DNA of 64,000 nucleotides from Glycine soja (lineage: Eukaryota > Streptophyta > Magnoliopsida > Fabales > Fabaceae), in the NCBI RefSeq assembly GCF_004193775.1, contig NC_041016.1:48670767-48734766 (forward strand), given 5' to 3'. The notes under the pieces are model-generated. The model searched no databases. It saw only the letters and a program-made list of their open reading frames with translations, and was not told the origin of the DNA. Within the stretch, counting starts at the first letter, position 1; every line of letters starts with the position of its first letter. The translations under genes were made by a program, and so were the position numbers. Positions 12,512 to 23,999 of the stretch are shown in pieces.

Positions 12512-13010
12512 GCTGCAATTGTCGATGGAAAAGAGATATTATACATGAAATAAGAAAGCAGAGAAAGATTTCAAAGCTAGGTGAATATTTAAAAATAGAT
12601 CTAAATTGTTTTCCTGATAATATCGATCTAAAATTCACTCCATTTTTTGAATTGGTATCTCCGAGCTTCCTAGTTCCTAGATAGCATTTTCAGATCGAAT
12701 CAGAAATAAATTTAAAAACGCATTAACAAATTCACTTGTTCAGAAGTTGAATTTTGGTGATTAGGCATGATGCAATCTTCTCTCAAACTCAAACGCAATG
12801 CGTTAATGATAATCTCGCAGTGTTAGAGTTAGAAGCATTTTTCTTCTTACATTTTGCAGTGGGAAAATCAATTCGAAAGGAATAAAGAAAATCAATCGTG
12901 GAAGGGAAAAGGAGAGAAAACCACCTTACCGAAAGAGCTTGCTCGCAGCGAAATGAAGTTTGTGTGATCTTTGATGGCGGGAAACAAATAAGGCGATATA
13001 TATATAACTG
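12512..13010 (-). promoter_or_regulatory. KIN1 promoter, 5'-UTR and 5'-UTR intron
   Basis: Upstream of the KIN1 ATG the minus strand shows an acceptor (TTGCAG, exon resuming at 12512) and a donor TCG|GTAAGG (exon ending at 12930). They bracket a 5'-UTR intron of about 417 bp. Upstream of the first exon, at 12996-13007, is a TATATATATA box, placing transcription start near 12965-12970. A leader intron is common in constitutively expressed plant genes. Splice sites are inferred from sequence, with no transcript data. Confidence 0.55.
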
Positions 13011-13019
13011 TTCGTTCCT

Positions 13020-14120
13020 TTGGTGGGTTGAGACTTAAAGAGAAGAAAGGAATTGATGGCAGTTAAATGGGCCTATATTGGAGTTTACTTAACTTGATTT
13101 GATTTTTTTAAAAAAAAATATTTTTTTTATATAAAATTATTGTGTGTTCAAATCTCATTAAAAAGTTTATTAAACGTTTTTTAATTAATAAAAGATTTGT
13201 AAAAAGTTATTAAAAATGTAGTTCTATAAAATTAGTTCATATATATAACATGAAAACCTTTAAATAATTTCATCTCACTTTATGTTATATATTTGAATTT
13301 TATTAGCCACAAAGTATCCAACAATGGTTTATCATACTTAAACGCACACTTAGTGGTAGCAGAAAAATTTGTCTCGTTAGTTCTTACTTTTCAATTTTCA
13401 CCAAATTAAACAAGAGCTGCACTCACCTCTTAGTGCAAGTCCTAAAGGTTCTTATGGTGAAACCACATAGTTGCTTTGACATTTTTGCTTTGAAAAGTGT
13501 GATTTTTCTGTTCAATATGATTTCAACGCATATCCAAACACATCCTAAGTATTTTCTAGAAAAATATTACAAATTAATAAATACATCAAAAAAGCATCAT
13601 GGATTCACCCAACACAAAATAAATATAATGTACTTTTTAGCTCCTGATGTTGAAGGTATCAATACATGAAATCATGAATTACGCTCCACCATGTTGAAAG
13701 ACTTTCTTTTTCTCGGGATTGTCTTTTCTTGTTATCCTTCCTCTTCACTGTTTTTGTTTTCTATGGAACTATCTAATATGGTGGGAAAGCCTGTAAATGA
13801 TAACCTTCTTTTCAAGTATCCCATGTTGTCATCCATCTTCTACCTTCTAGTTAGTCGGTGGCCAATCCTTTGTCTTTGTCTTTGTTCATATTAATGTCAG
13901 TTACATGTGTTTTATATGCTAGTGGCTAATCCTTAGACAACTGGTTCTATGTTTTGTTTGTTTTCGACCTTGTATAAGGTGCACTAAGGCCTCCTTTTTG
14001 TGACCAGCCAATACTTCCCTTGTACGCATCAAGATAAATGGTGTCTATATTTTTCAGCACAGGATCGTGGGTATCAATTTTTTTGGCTCTTTTTTATGAT
14101 ACTCAAATTGGTTGATGATA
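13020..14120. other. Intergenic spacer
   Basis: AT-rich. Short ORFs at 13433-13669 and 13691-13894 have no recognisable similarity. The segment around 13500 carries 'atatccaaacacatcc', a phrase common in dispersed legume repeats. No gene supported. Confidence 0.4.
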
Positions 14121-14129
14121 ACTGTGAAA

Positions 14130-15500
14130 TTTGAGTTAATTTGATAATCAATTTTGGTTAAGAATGATTGCAATTTCTTATTATACTGTCATTGTTAATG
14201 AAATAATAAAGAAATTAATACATTTGTAGTTTTTTATTAGTATAAGTTAAAAGAAGAAGATTTCAAGTGTTTTGGAGGAAAATTGATATAAAAATTGGAA
14301 GAAAAAGCCTTGAAGAAAAATTGGAAGAATTGGACAGCTTGCTCAGTGTGCAATCTAGGCTTAACGCTCACCTTCACTGAGCGGGAAAGCTAAGGCTTAG
14401 TGCGAAAAAGGCCCATGAGGAAGTCCAAAAGCACGCTTAGCGCGAAAGCCCACGCTCAGCACGAAGTCAGCGTGAAAAGTAAGCTACCTTAAGCCTATAA
14501 AAGGAGTAGGAAGCAGAAGGAAAAGACACCACCTTGGAGACTTAGAGCTCTCTAATGAATACATCTTAGGCTTGAGTATCTCTAATAGGGGAAACCCTAT
14601 TTCTATGTCCATTATTCCCTTCTCTCCCTTTATCCATCCCTTCCTTTATTTTATCCACATCAGTCCCTAAAGTGTAAAGTCTCTCAAGGTTAAACCCTCT
14701 TAGTTAGGGCCTGACGGGCCTAAAAAGCCAAAAGATATATTGTATGATTCATATCTATCAATGCAAACATGTGTTTTCTTTCATATTATTCTTTCTTATT
14801 TTAATTTCATGTATCATTCATCCTTACATCGTCTTTAGGGGTTAGGTGCTCGACAAAGGGTAATCTTTAGTAGAAATACAAGGAAGGTCTTATATCATCA
14901 GCTTTAGGGATTAGTCGCTTGAAAGAGGGTAATTTCTAATAGAACTCAAAGAAAGAGATATCTTAATAAAATCATTGTTAGACATAGAGTGATTACATTA
15001 TGCCTATGTATCAAAGCAAACATCTAGAATTAGAACTTCATACATTTTATTTATTGAGTCTTTGCAAATACATTTGGGAGATAGATAGATAAGATAGACT
15101 TGTCATCGTGAGACATCAGGGGCAAGTATTGTAATAGATGTGGATAGAAAAAATTCACCTAATTGATAGAGAAAAATCTAAAATAATACATCTTAGGCAA
15201 ATAAGACATGCTAGGCCCCAACATATTTGCATTCTGAATTTATCTTTTTATCATCATCTTTATCTTTGATTTTTCTTATCTTTTACATTAAAATTTCTTA
15301 TATATTTTATCTTCTACTTTTTTATCTTTATCATCTTTTATTTTAAATCTTTATTTTATCTTTTATCTTTCTTTATCTTTTATTTTAAATTCCTTATTTA
15401 TTGATTTTAAATTGGGTTGGCATTAATTTAAGTACAAACAAAGTCCTTGTGGTTGAGACAATTTGATACACTTGTCAATGAGTTAACAGTTGGTGTCCAC
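14130..15500 (+). mobile_element. Gypsy-type LTR remnant (solo or truncated), copy 1
   Basis: Contains a compositionally distinct GC-richer block (14,330-14,480) with repeated 'gcttagcgcgaaagccc' and 'cgctcagc' phrases. This is followed by a promoter (CCTATAAAAGGAG at about 14,493) and a leader 'accaccttggagacttagag'. Two roughly 67-bp direct repeats of the type 'ctttaggggttaggtgctcgacaaagggtaat' follow at 14,830-14,960. The right end reads 'ttgatacacttgtcaatgag' then 'ttaaca', a typical LTR terminus. I associate this LTR layout with soybean Gypsy elements. No second LTR and no gag-pol are seen in the window. Confidence 0.5.
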
Positions 15501-17390
15501 CACACTCTGACTTTTTTGCTGGTGCATTGTGGGTGAGACATCCATTTATGAGGGACTATGCTCTTTTTCCAGGGTGTTGCATGCATTTTTTGGGTTATCA
15601 TTGAAGGGTTCTCTAGTTAGAGTTCACAAGATTGCCTCGTTGGTTTGTTTTACTTGACCAACCTCTTTGGTCAAACCCACAATCTGACCTTTGTGTTCCT
15701 GTTTAAGTTTAAATATAACAAAACAAGAACCAGGTATGTTGTTACTATTTAATAGTTATTTTCTTTCTCGTAACTTAAGGGATAATGAAACACAACTAAA
15801 GGTAGGCATACATCCACGGTGTTTATAAGCTTCTCTATGAGTTTGTCTTTGACTAATTCATCAACATCCTTCTGCCCATATGCAACTTCTGCCATCGAAC
15901 ATTGTTATTAAATGTAAAAAAATGTGTTAGATGGATGAAGGATTAACACTTGCAAAAATGGGTTGTCAAATCATGTTTGGTATCATTGGCTAGTTGCTTC
16001 CTATTATTTGTTTAAAACTTACAATGTTGAGACTAAACGACGGTGGACAACAGAGGGGTTGTTATAAAAGCATTATGGTTAACACTTACAAATATGGAAC
16101 AAGGATAATAACTATGAAGTTTTTAGAGCTAAGGATATCAATGATACCTTAACTTTGAACAGCATGGGAGCTAATTGAAAATTTCATGCGGGAGAGGGAG
16201 AATTTTAGCTAATGACAACAATACAAAGTTCTCTCACTTCTACCAAAGGAACTTACAACTAAGCATATATATCATGAAGTGATCAATTCACATCAAGAAG
16301 GAGGAAGGAATGCAGAGAAGTACAAGAATGGAGAGATGCTTGTTCCATCACATTTAATGAAATTCATCATGTCACACTATGAAAAGTTCCCACAAAACAC
16401 CTTCCTCAAAATGGGTTGTCATAGAATTATTTTAATAGTTGATAAAAGTGTATCTGGTAATGTTGCACGTGCACTAATATCCATAGTCTTATTAACTAGT
16501 TACTTTCTTAGTCAACCTTTGTCTTATATGGGATCAAAAGTCTTACATATGATGACCAGTCAATTCTTGTTTTGTATGGGAATAAGAATCTTAGAATCCT
16601 ACTTCCTCTTGTAGTCCATTTTTATCTTATATTGGTCAACCAATTGTTTATTGTTCTTAAAAAAATTGTAAACAATATATTGGTTTTTTAATTTATAAAA
16701 TGTTGAAACTTTTAAAAATGTTATATTGAAAATAAATTGCTACTATTATTTTTAAAATAGTTTGTACCTATTTGATTGTTTTTAATTTGAAAACTAATAA
16801 TATTGAATAAATTACCTATATATTATTGAATAGCTAGTATGTGGTTGATATTATAGCTTTTAAAATTTAAGTTGTTACATTTATTTTAAGTATTTGTTTT
16901 GTTATTTAAATAAATAATACATAATGCATGGGATAATACTGGCCCGAACAAAGGGTATTAATAAGATGTTAAATTTGTTTGGTCAATGTCAATAATTGAG
17001 ATGCATGCAACCTATCTAATTGACCAAAATAAAGGTAACGATTTTAAATAAAGACCATATTTACCACAAAGAACATGGGATTTTGAAATTTAAAATTTTG
17101 GTTACATATGATGGTGAAACACCTTTCTGGGTTCATACATTGGTGGGAAAATGGAAACAATCCTACCTACAACAGAAAGTAAACAACATTTCTTACACGC
17201 ACACATGAGGTGATTCTTCAGCTTAACCTATTCGCCCATAATACACATAAAAACCACACTTTATGATTTAGATTATGAACCAAACTTTCACTCATTCCCC
17301 ACCAAATTTGAAGAAAAATTGTGCAACATGTATGTTAATATATCTATTTTTATCTGCATTTCCTTCTTCTCATATTTGGTTTTTCGTGGT
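15500..17390. other. Repeat-derived spacer without recognised genes
   Basis: A minus-strand frame around 15,640-15,700 can be read as a coiled-coil-like stretch (KGQIVGLTKEVGQVKQTNE) but is interrupted by stops on both sides. The 111-codon ORF at 16,279-16,614 has no recognisable domain and its codons follow base composition. Treated as degraded transposon interior. Confidence 0.35.
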
Positions 17391-17395
17391 TGATC

Positions 17396-17677
17396 TCATA
17401 ATGCTTCGATAGTGTAGTTCTTAACGTCTTTGATTATCTTCCTTGTTGAGTCAACAAATTTGTGGATCAATGAAATAGAAACATCCTCTTGAGCATCGTA
17501 TTCACTTAGTTTATAATATTTGTAGTGTACCATAATTTCGTTTTTGATTCCTCCCACACTCAGCGATCCATAATATTTGCAATGTTCCACACCATTGATG
17601 AGTGTGAGTCCTTCACATTTATACTTTGGTGGAGGAATACTCAAGTGATTACAAAGTTTAAATAATAACTCTTTCAT
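17396..17677 (-). CDS. Small ORF resembling a double-stranded-RNA-binding domain (93 aa), possibly a gene fragment
   Basis: The ORF begins MKELLFKLCNHLSIPPPKY, continues through NGVEHCKYYGSLSVGG and ends with a helical QEDVSISLIHKFVDSTRKI. This order (N-terminal helix with LL..LC, a PPP-Y turn, three strands with a V.VGG hairpin, then an A/E-rich helix) fits the alpha-beta-beta-beta-alpha plan of dsRBDs. The conserved basic patch at the start of the last helix (KKxAK type) is missing, so RNA binding is doubtful. It sits alone in repeat-rich DNA with no visible introns or promoter. It is more likely a captured or broken gene piece than a working gene. Similarity judged by eye only. Confidence 0.3.
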   Translation of the reverse strand: MKELLFKLCNHLSIPPPKYKCEGLTLINGVEHCKYYGSLSVGGIKNEIMVHYKYYKLSEYDAQEDVSISLIHKFVDSTRKIIKDVKNYTIEAL

Positions 17678-17914
17678 GATTTGACAATGTAAAAAGATTC
17701 CTCAAAAAACTATGATGCAACCTTCAACCCCGAGCCCAAGCTTCCTAAGGATATATTAAATGAACAACCTCATTTACAAAAGTGAGCTAATGACATAAAC
17801 ATTAAAAATGTGCATACCAATATTAAACCTTATATTATTGAAAAAAAAAATAGGAAATAATGGTTTTTTCACCTTCTTCTTAGATGAAACACATACCATG
17901 ACATGATTGATCTT

Positions 17915-18046
17915 TGTGACCTTACAAGAAAGGCTTAGCATGAGGAGCTTGGTGTTTGTCACCTTGCATGAAAGGCTTAGTATCATCAACGTCATGTTTG
18001 TGACTTTCTCTCGGGGTGAAATACTTATCATGAAAAGGCTACCCTT
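17915..18046. repeat. Three tandem 42-bp units
   Basis: Each unit has the form 'g/cacctt-c-agaaaggcttag-at-a...gtttgt'. The first two are close copies and the third ('gactttctctcggggtgaaa') is more diverged. The period keeps frame, so ORFs on both strands show a repeated peptide (LSLSCKVT on the minus strand), but neither looks like a known protein. Confidence 0.55.
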
Positions 18047-18817
18047 TAGTATGAGCATCGGGATGACTACCTACAACATTGTAAGCACCATTGATGTGGC
18101 AATCCATCTAGTGGAATTTAGCTTCCTCATAACTTGAAAATCCCTTAAGGTTGAACCAAAGTAACTATAGACCTAACGGTTACATTAAGCCCAAGAGAAT
18201 TAGGTCCTAGGGCGTTGACCCTCAAATACTACATAGTACTTGTTACACTTCTTGTGTTGGCTCATAGCAGAGGGATTAACGTGGATGTTGCTCACCACTT
18301 TGCTTTCTACTTATGTCAACATGGATGTGAGAACTTAAGTCTTAGTTTGTGTTATTATATAAAAGTGGTTGTAGCAAGAGGTCTAGGTCATAAATTTTAT
18401 TAAATATACAATTAATAAAATAGGTGCACCTTCTTATTTAGTATGTCATCAATTCTTAGGGGGTTGTCTAGTATGCAAACATGGTAACAAATTAAAAAAA
18501 GGCACATGTTGCATATATCATTATATTCTACTGTAATAAAGTATTCAAAATAAAGAAAGGTATAGTTGTTACTTGAACTTAATTGAACAATTTACAAGAC
18601 CGACACTCATAGACAAACTTCTGTTTCTTGGACTAGTATGTCTTCCAACCATGGTTATGAACATAATCTAACTAAATGGTAAGAGAGCGTAGAACCCTAT
18701 GGTAATGTATAGATTCAAACTCTTAAGTCTTTCATCAAACCTCCATCCCATTTATTGGGAGCAGAATATCTCCCAAGCATGAATTAGCAAATACACTATA
18801 TTAAATAAATATATCCT

Positions 18818-19540
18818 TTGATATGTGGAATGAGGAAGTGTACACATAAAGTTGAAGTCATTGTGATGGAACAAATCATTCTTACAGAGAGCAGAAAAAG
18901 CATAATATCGTATGATTCCAAGTCATCTCCAACTAATGCATGTAGTGTAGAATATGTGAGGGACTCCCGTGAGGTTGTTGTTACTAGATCTCAATTTTCT
19001 TGTTATTTTTTCCACACCACACTGCTTATTTCTGCACTAGTGACCAATTGTGTTAAATATAAACACAATCTAAACAGTTTATATTGTCAGTGCGATCTAA
19101 ACTATTGGTATAAGTTACGAGAGAACAATAGATCATTTAATATAAAAAGAAGTAGGGGTTTGATGCAACTAAACACCTTTGCTTCATATTCACCATATTG
19201 CCTAAAATATGATGGTGACATGATTTCATCATCTGAATGGATACTTTTTGAATGTCCTAGTGATCCTAAAGTCATCACAATACGTGAGGATATGTCACTT
19301 AATGCTTTAAGAAAAATAATTATGGATGTCATTGGAGGTTGCTGAATTTTACTTGATCTTTTTTACCGTCAACTTGTTTATGTAGGTGATGATTTTGTTG
19401 AATATTGTATGGAGTTTCAACGCAATGATGATGTGGGAAAAATGTTTTTCATCTTCTCGGAATTTAGTAACAAAGGTCAGATTAGATTGAATACAACTTT
19501 TGGTCGATCTCCACATAAAATCCTTATCCTACTATGCTAA
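18818..19540 (+). pseudogene. MULE-like transposase N-terminal region with one nonsense codon
   Basis: A single reading frame runs 18818-19540, broken only by TGA at 19343-19345. Before the stop it reads SEWILFECPSDPKVITIRED and LNALRKIIMDVIGG. After the stop, in the same frame, it reads YVGDDFVEYCMEFQ, DDVGKMFF and IRLNTTFGRSP. This arrangement (a beta-grasp-like module, then GDxFVxYxCMEhQ...VxxMF...IxLxxTFG) resembles the N-terminal region I recall from legume MULE (Mutator-like) transposases. The catalytic and zinc-finger regions are not seen downstream. The part before about residue 120 is unrecognised and may not be original coding sequence. Family assignment is from memory of patterns, not a search. 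Confidence 0.42.
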
Positions 19541-19869
19541 CCAAGGAAACCAAGATCAATTAATAAGATCATTGTTCTAATACATGATAAATCTATATAG
19601 TCATGTTTTTACTATATAAAAAATATGTTCGTTGTGTTTTTTTTAAGAAAAGTCTATATTATCAGTGCTTCTTTAATTATTGATGTTTGTCTTATGAATC
19701 AATTGAAGAGACGGTTGTTACTAACTAGCCACACGTTGATTAATTAGTTGATGAACGCATAAAAAACATAAGTAATTTAATAACAACAAAAACTTGTGCA
19801 TACTACATCAAAAGATAATAATAATAATAATGACAATAGTACAAAAATATATTAAATTCAAATTAAAAA

Positions 19870-20335
19870 ATTTGAACTATGAATCCCTAAACTCATAACT
19901 CCCTTGATTGTACTCTAAATCCCTTGAAGTGATCATAAACTCATAATTCCCTTAATTGTACTATCAATCCATTTCAATCACCATAAACTCATTACTCCTT
20001 TAATTGTACTTTGAACCCCTTCAAGTGATCCTAAACTCATAACTCCCTTAATTGTACTATGAATCCGTTGAAGTGACCCTAAACCTATATCTCCCTTATA
20101 TTGTATTATAAATCTCTTGAAGTGATCCTAAACTCATAATTCCCTTAACTGTAATATAATCCGTTGAAGTGACCCCAAACTCATAACTCCTTTAATTGTA
20201 CTCTGAATCCCTTGAAATGATTCTAAACTCATAACTCCCTTAATTGTACTATGAAACCCTTCAATTAAAAAACCAAATAACTTCCATTAACAAAAATCAT
20301 CTCTTAATTGTACTATGAATCCCTTCAACTAAAAA
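19870..20335. repeat. Minisatellite, about eight 48-bp units plus two diverged units
   Basis: The core of each unit is 'cccttgaagtgatcctaaac' followed by 'tcataactcccttaattg' and 'tactatgaat'. About eight units with 47-49-bp spacing run 19,870-20,265. Two longer variant units with inserted 'aaaaaaccaaa' follow to about 20,335. It is not open in any frame across the array and is non-coding tandem DNA. Confidence 0.75.
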
Positions 20336-20928
20336 ACCAAAAAAATTGTCATTAACATGCACATTAATTGTCGATATTAGGGTTAGGATTAGGGTTTATG
20401 GTGTAGGTCTATGTTATCAGGGAATGATGAACTCTCGTGTCAAAATCGATAATCATCAAAATTAAGACTACTTGTGATTTGTGATTAACTCTTTAGGTTT
20501 GTTTTGCTTTTCCATCCCTTTAGTGAATCTAGGTTAACAAAACCATAACATCAAAAAACTTCATCACGTGTTAGCATGTCACTTCATCACTATTACACTA
20601 TAACACCATACAACTTCATCATTCATTTACAAAAACACTTAAATATTATTTACTAACTTATCGCAAAAAGACTAACATATTCTTTTATTAATACAATTTC
20701 ATCCTTTTTTTTTGTTTTTGTTCTCAATAATTATTTTTTTGTTAGTACTAATGTTAATTCATCAAATTAATGACAAACTTCAACTCCATGTTGAAGTCAA
20801 AAGAAGATGACTTTGACAACTTATGACATCAAACTTGTCATGACTTCGCATCACAATGCTATCCTTAGGTTTGCCATGTCAATATTTTTAGAACAAAAAT
20901 ATAATGACAAACTAAAAATTGAAATAAG

Positions 20929-20930
<2 letters not shown>

Positions 20931-20992
<62 letters not shown>
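20931..20992. repeat. (AT)n microsatellite
   Basis: Roughly thirty uninterrupted AT dinucleotides. The Tyr/Ile-rich ORFs that cross it on both strands are products of the repeat, not genes. Confidence 0.95.
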
Positions 20993-20994
<2 letters not shown>

Positions 20995-21499
20995 ACATAA
21001 TTTATAATCATTTGTGTGACAATTCCAATTAAAAAATGGTACAACCAAAAATTATTATTAACTTTCAATTAAATTTAATTACATTGTAAAATGATAAAAT
21101 GGGTCTTCAATCTACTTAATGGCCATCATTGGTCTCTCCAGACAAAACAAATAAGCCTAATTTTTCCATATATCCTCGTTCACAACATCCTTCTACGAAA
21201 ACAACCAATAATGGACCTCCACCTTATTTATTTGCAATCTACAACTGACAATTTCCTACACGCACATAAAGGATTCATTCCCAATAATGAAGCCATTCCT
21301 AAGCCTTCACGGAAATTCATCTTCCTCTCTGACTCAAAAGTGTCAACCTTCTTTACTTTAAGTTGTTCCCCAATTACCAACACGCTTCATTCTAGGTGAA
21401 CAAAATTCAATTCATTGTTTGCAACCTCTAAATCACTTTCTGGGTGGTATTTTGTGTGAGTTTTTGTGACATTTTGCCTGCATTTTCTTGGCAGAACTC

Positions 21500-22760
21500 A
21501 CATTTGGACACTAGTTTTGTTTTATAGAATTAAAATGTTCAATTGAGTGAAAGAGTTGGAAATTGTAAAAACTTATGAAGATTTGAAGACTCCGCACATG
21601 ATAACGATTATGGTCCATTCACCATGGTCGTGGTAATCAGCATGACCCTGGGAAGAAGATAACAACCCTCTCAGAACAACATCAAGGATCCGATAACAGT
21701 CGTGATTATCCCCCCACAACTGTGGTCAATCCAGATGGGTCGTGGTCAATCCATGATGGCCCAAGGCTTCAACATCAGTTCTAATAACGGCCGTGGTGAA
21801 TTTACCATGGCTGGAGTATGCCTTTTTGTGAAATATCTTTCAAAAATTACATATAGAGATCTCTATCTTTGTAAAAAGGGATTTTTTTTTAATTTTATTA
21901 TGTTTTATTCTTGTCTTTTATGATCTTGAGAGAACTAAGGGACTTTTGAGAGCTAAAGAACATGAATAACATCGTTAGGATAGATCGTAATCATCGTTAT
22001 TGACCATTGGTATGTCTATGTTTAATCTTTATACGATTGCTAGTTTTTCTCTGATCATAAGTGGCTAGTCCTTCTAGTTCGGGGGTTATGATGTAATTGT
22101 CTAAATGTACTCCTCTTCTGGTTCTTAATGAAATTTCTCATTGTTTTTATGATAATTAATTCTCTTTCTTATTTTAATGTTTATTTGAAGTCGGTCTTTC
22201 TAATACTCACTTAATTGTATAGTAGTGATCTTCTACATTTAATTGGTAGATTTAGGTAGAGAATGTTTTATACCAAATTACATGATCAAAGTGTTTGGGT
22301 AAACTCTGATAGATTAGTTAATCTTCAATTAATCATCCCTAGAATTAATCTTATCCTTTGACTAAAATTAATAGATTCGTGATCATTGGGATATTGATTT
22401 AATGCAAAAAAAAAATCTTTTGACATTGATCATAGGCTTTAGTTGATTTTGGGAATCGGTAATTAACTAGGAAAGAAATTTCATTAAGATTAGGATTGAG
22501 GTAAAATTGATACTAGTGAATTATAACCCCTGGCCATTTTTTGTCATAACTCAAACTCCTCTTTATATTTGTTTATTTGCTTTCTTAAAAAACCAAAACC
22601 AAAAAATATTTAAATCCTATTCTTAATCAATTCTACTATTAGTTTAATAAGCTTAACTAATTGAAAATATAACTGGTCTATTAGGTTCGATATCCAAATT
22701 TTTAAATTCATTGTTACTATTGCATAGGGTACACTTACCCTTGTGTGAGCCTAACATATT
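21500..22760 (+). mobile_element. Gypsy-type LTR remnant, copy 2 (different family)
   Basis: The region begins with a block of related phrases built on 'ggtcgtggtcaatcca' and 'caccatggtcgtggt' (21,610-21,820). An AT-rich leader, 'gagagctaaagaacatgaataac' and 'agtccttctagttcgggggt' follow, and then an LTR-like right end ('gcatagggtacactta', about 22,722). This is the layout of a plant Gypsy LTR followed by a diverged right terminus. No coding domains and no second copy are visible, so it is a solo or truncated LTR. Boundaries are approximate. Confidence 0.4.
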
Positions 22761-23700
22761 TTACACATCAACCTCCACTTATCAATTTCTCATGGAATTA
22801 GTGTTCAACACCATTATAGTCACAAATAAGTCCAACAATTCAGAATCAACTTCATACACACCATTGTCACAAAATAGCCTTCAAAATGCAATTGTTGGAT
22901 ATTCATTTTGCAAAAACCATTTTAGTGATATACTTCATCTTATTTGTTGTAGAACATAACCTAATCGTGGAATCATCATCAAAGGATGTTTAGTTTACAA
23001 AAATTTCCTTAAACATCAACATACTTCAAGGAACCAAACAAAATACTTACCCGTCTTTCGTACAACAACTTAAACAAATCACATAACAACTTCATTATTC
23101 ATTATAATGTAAGAAAGTTAAATTACAACAATATTGCTCTTGCCAACAACAAACAACTTCATCCCCAACTTGCCAAATCCTAATGAATCAATAATCCAAT
23201 TATCCTAACAATCCAGCTTCAACCCAAATCGAACCACCACATAAGAATCCCTTATCCAGATTTAAATATCCTAACCCAAATGGAACTTCAAACCAAGGTT
23301 TGTTGAAACCACTTTACTCCATCCATTGAAATCTTCCATACTTCAGACAATCCCTAATCCAAATACCAAATAAGTCGAAAATGAATCAACATCTACCATG
23401 AACCCTTTGAAAACTCTAGAGAATCCCTAATGAAAAAAAATACCCAAAATAATAAACTTCAACTCAAATCCAATTTCAACCCAAATATTCCATTAATCTC
23501 ATATCCTAATTACTATATTACCAAAATTACTAATTTTTTACATAAGGAAATATCATAAAATCTATATAAAATTAAATATCCATTTCATATTAAATAAATT
23601 AGGCTGTTAAAATTAAGTCACCTTATCTCAACCTTTGAATATCTTACTTTTAAATCCAACAGCCCATAAAAAACTAGCCTTTACTGAACTGGTCCACGAA
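22760..23700. other. Unassigned repeat-rich spacer
   Basis: C/A-rich on the plus strand with recurring 'aacttcaacccaaatc' and 'aatccctaatccaaat' phrases (23,160-23,480), which suggests an old low-complexity satellite or the non-coding interior of a transposon. No gene recognised. Confidence 0.35.
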
Positions 23701-23748
23701 AAATGTCACTGTAATGTGTAAAAAGTGTGAAAATTTCATTTTGTCTTT

Positions 23749-23990
23749 AAATTTATGAGACCATTTTATCATTAAGCTATAATTCTCAAGGACCAATTTG
23801 TTAATAAATTATATTTTTCGAGGATATATTTGACATTAAGTTGTAAAGTTTAGGGATCAATTTGTCATTTAGTTTCATGTAGAGTGTAATTGTCGTACTT
23901 TTTAAACATATTGAGACTAAATTAGAATTTTCATTTTTTTAGAGACTAAATTATCATCGAGTTACACATTTAGAGACCAAAATGGTCATT
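23749..23990. repeat. Tandem 32-bp repeat, four units and diverged tail
   Basis: Four contiguous 32-base units can be read at 23,749-23,876, each of the form 'a-tt-t-gagaccaattt' then 'gtcattaagttat'. Two more distant copies lie at about 23,910-23,990. Repeats of this style occur in the untranslated ends of plant transposons. Confidence 0.6.
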
Positions 23991-23999
23991 TACAATAAT

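Noticed and set aside
12430..12684. 84-codon plus ORF at the kinesin start
   Set aside because: Antisense to the first coding exon and 5'-UTR intron of KIN1.
16279..16614. 111-codon ORF
   Set aside because: No motif recognised, composition follows the surrounding DNA, no splice or promoter context.
20385..20402. Telomere-like TTAGGG phrases
   Set aside because: Only two or three imperfect units, not an interstitial telomere array.
20807..21068. Three ORFs rich in Tyr-Ile repeats
   Set aside because: They are translations of the (AT)n microsatellite.
21091..21399. 102-codon ORF next to a microsatellite
   Set aside because: No recognisable domain and no coding-like composition.
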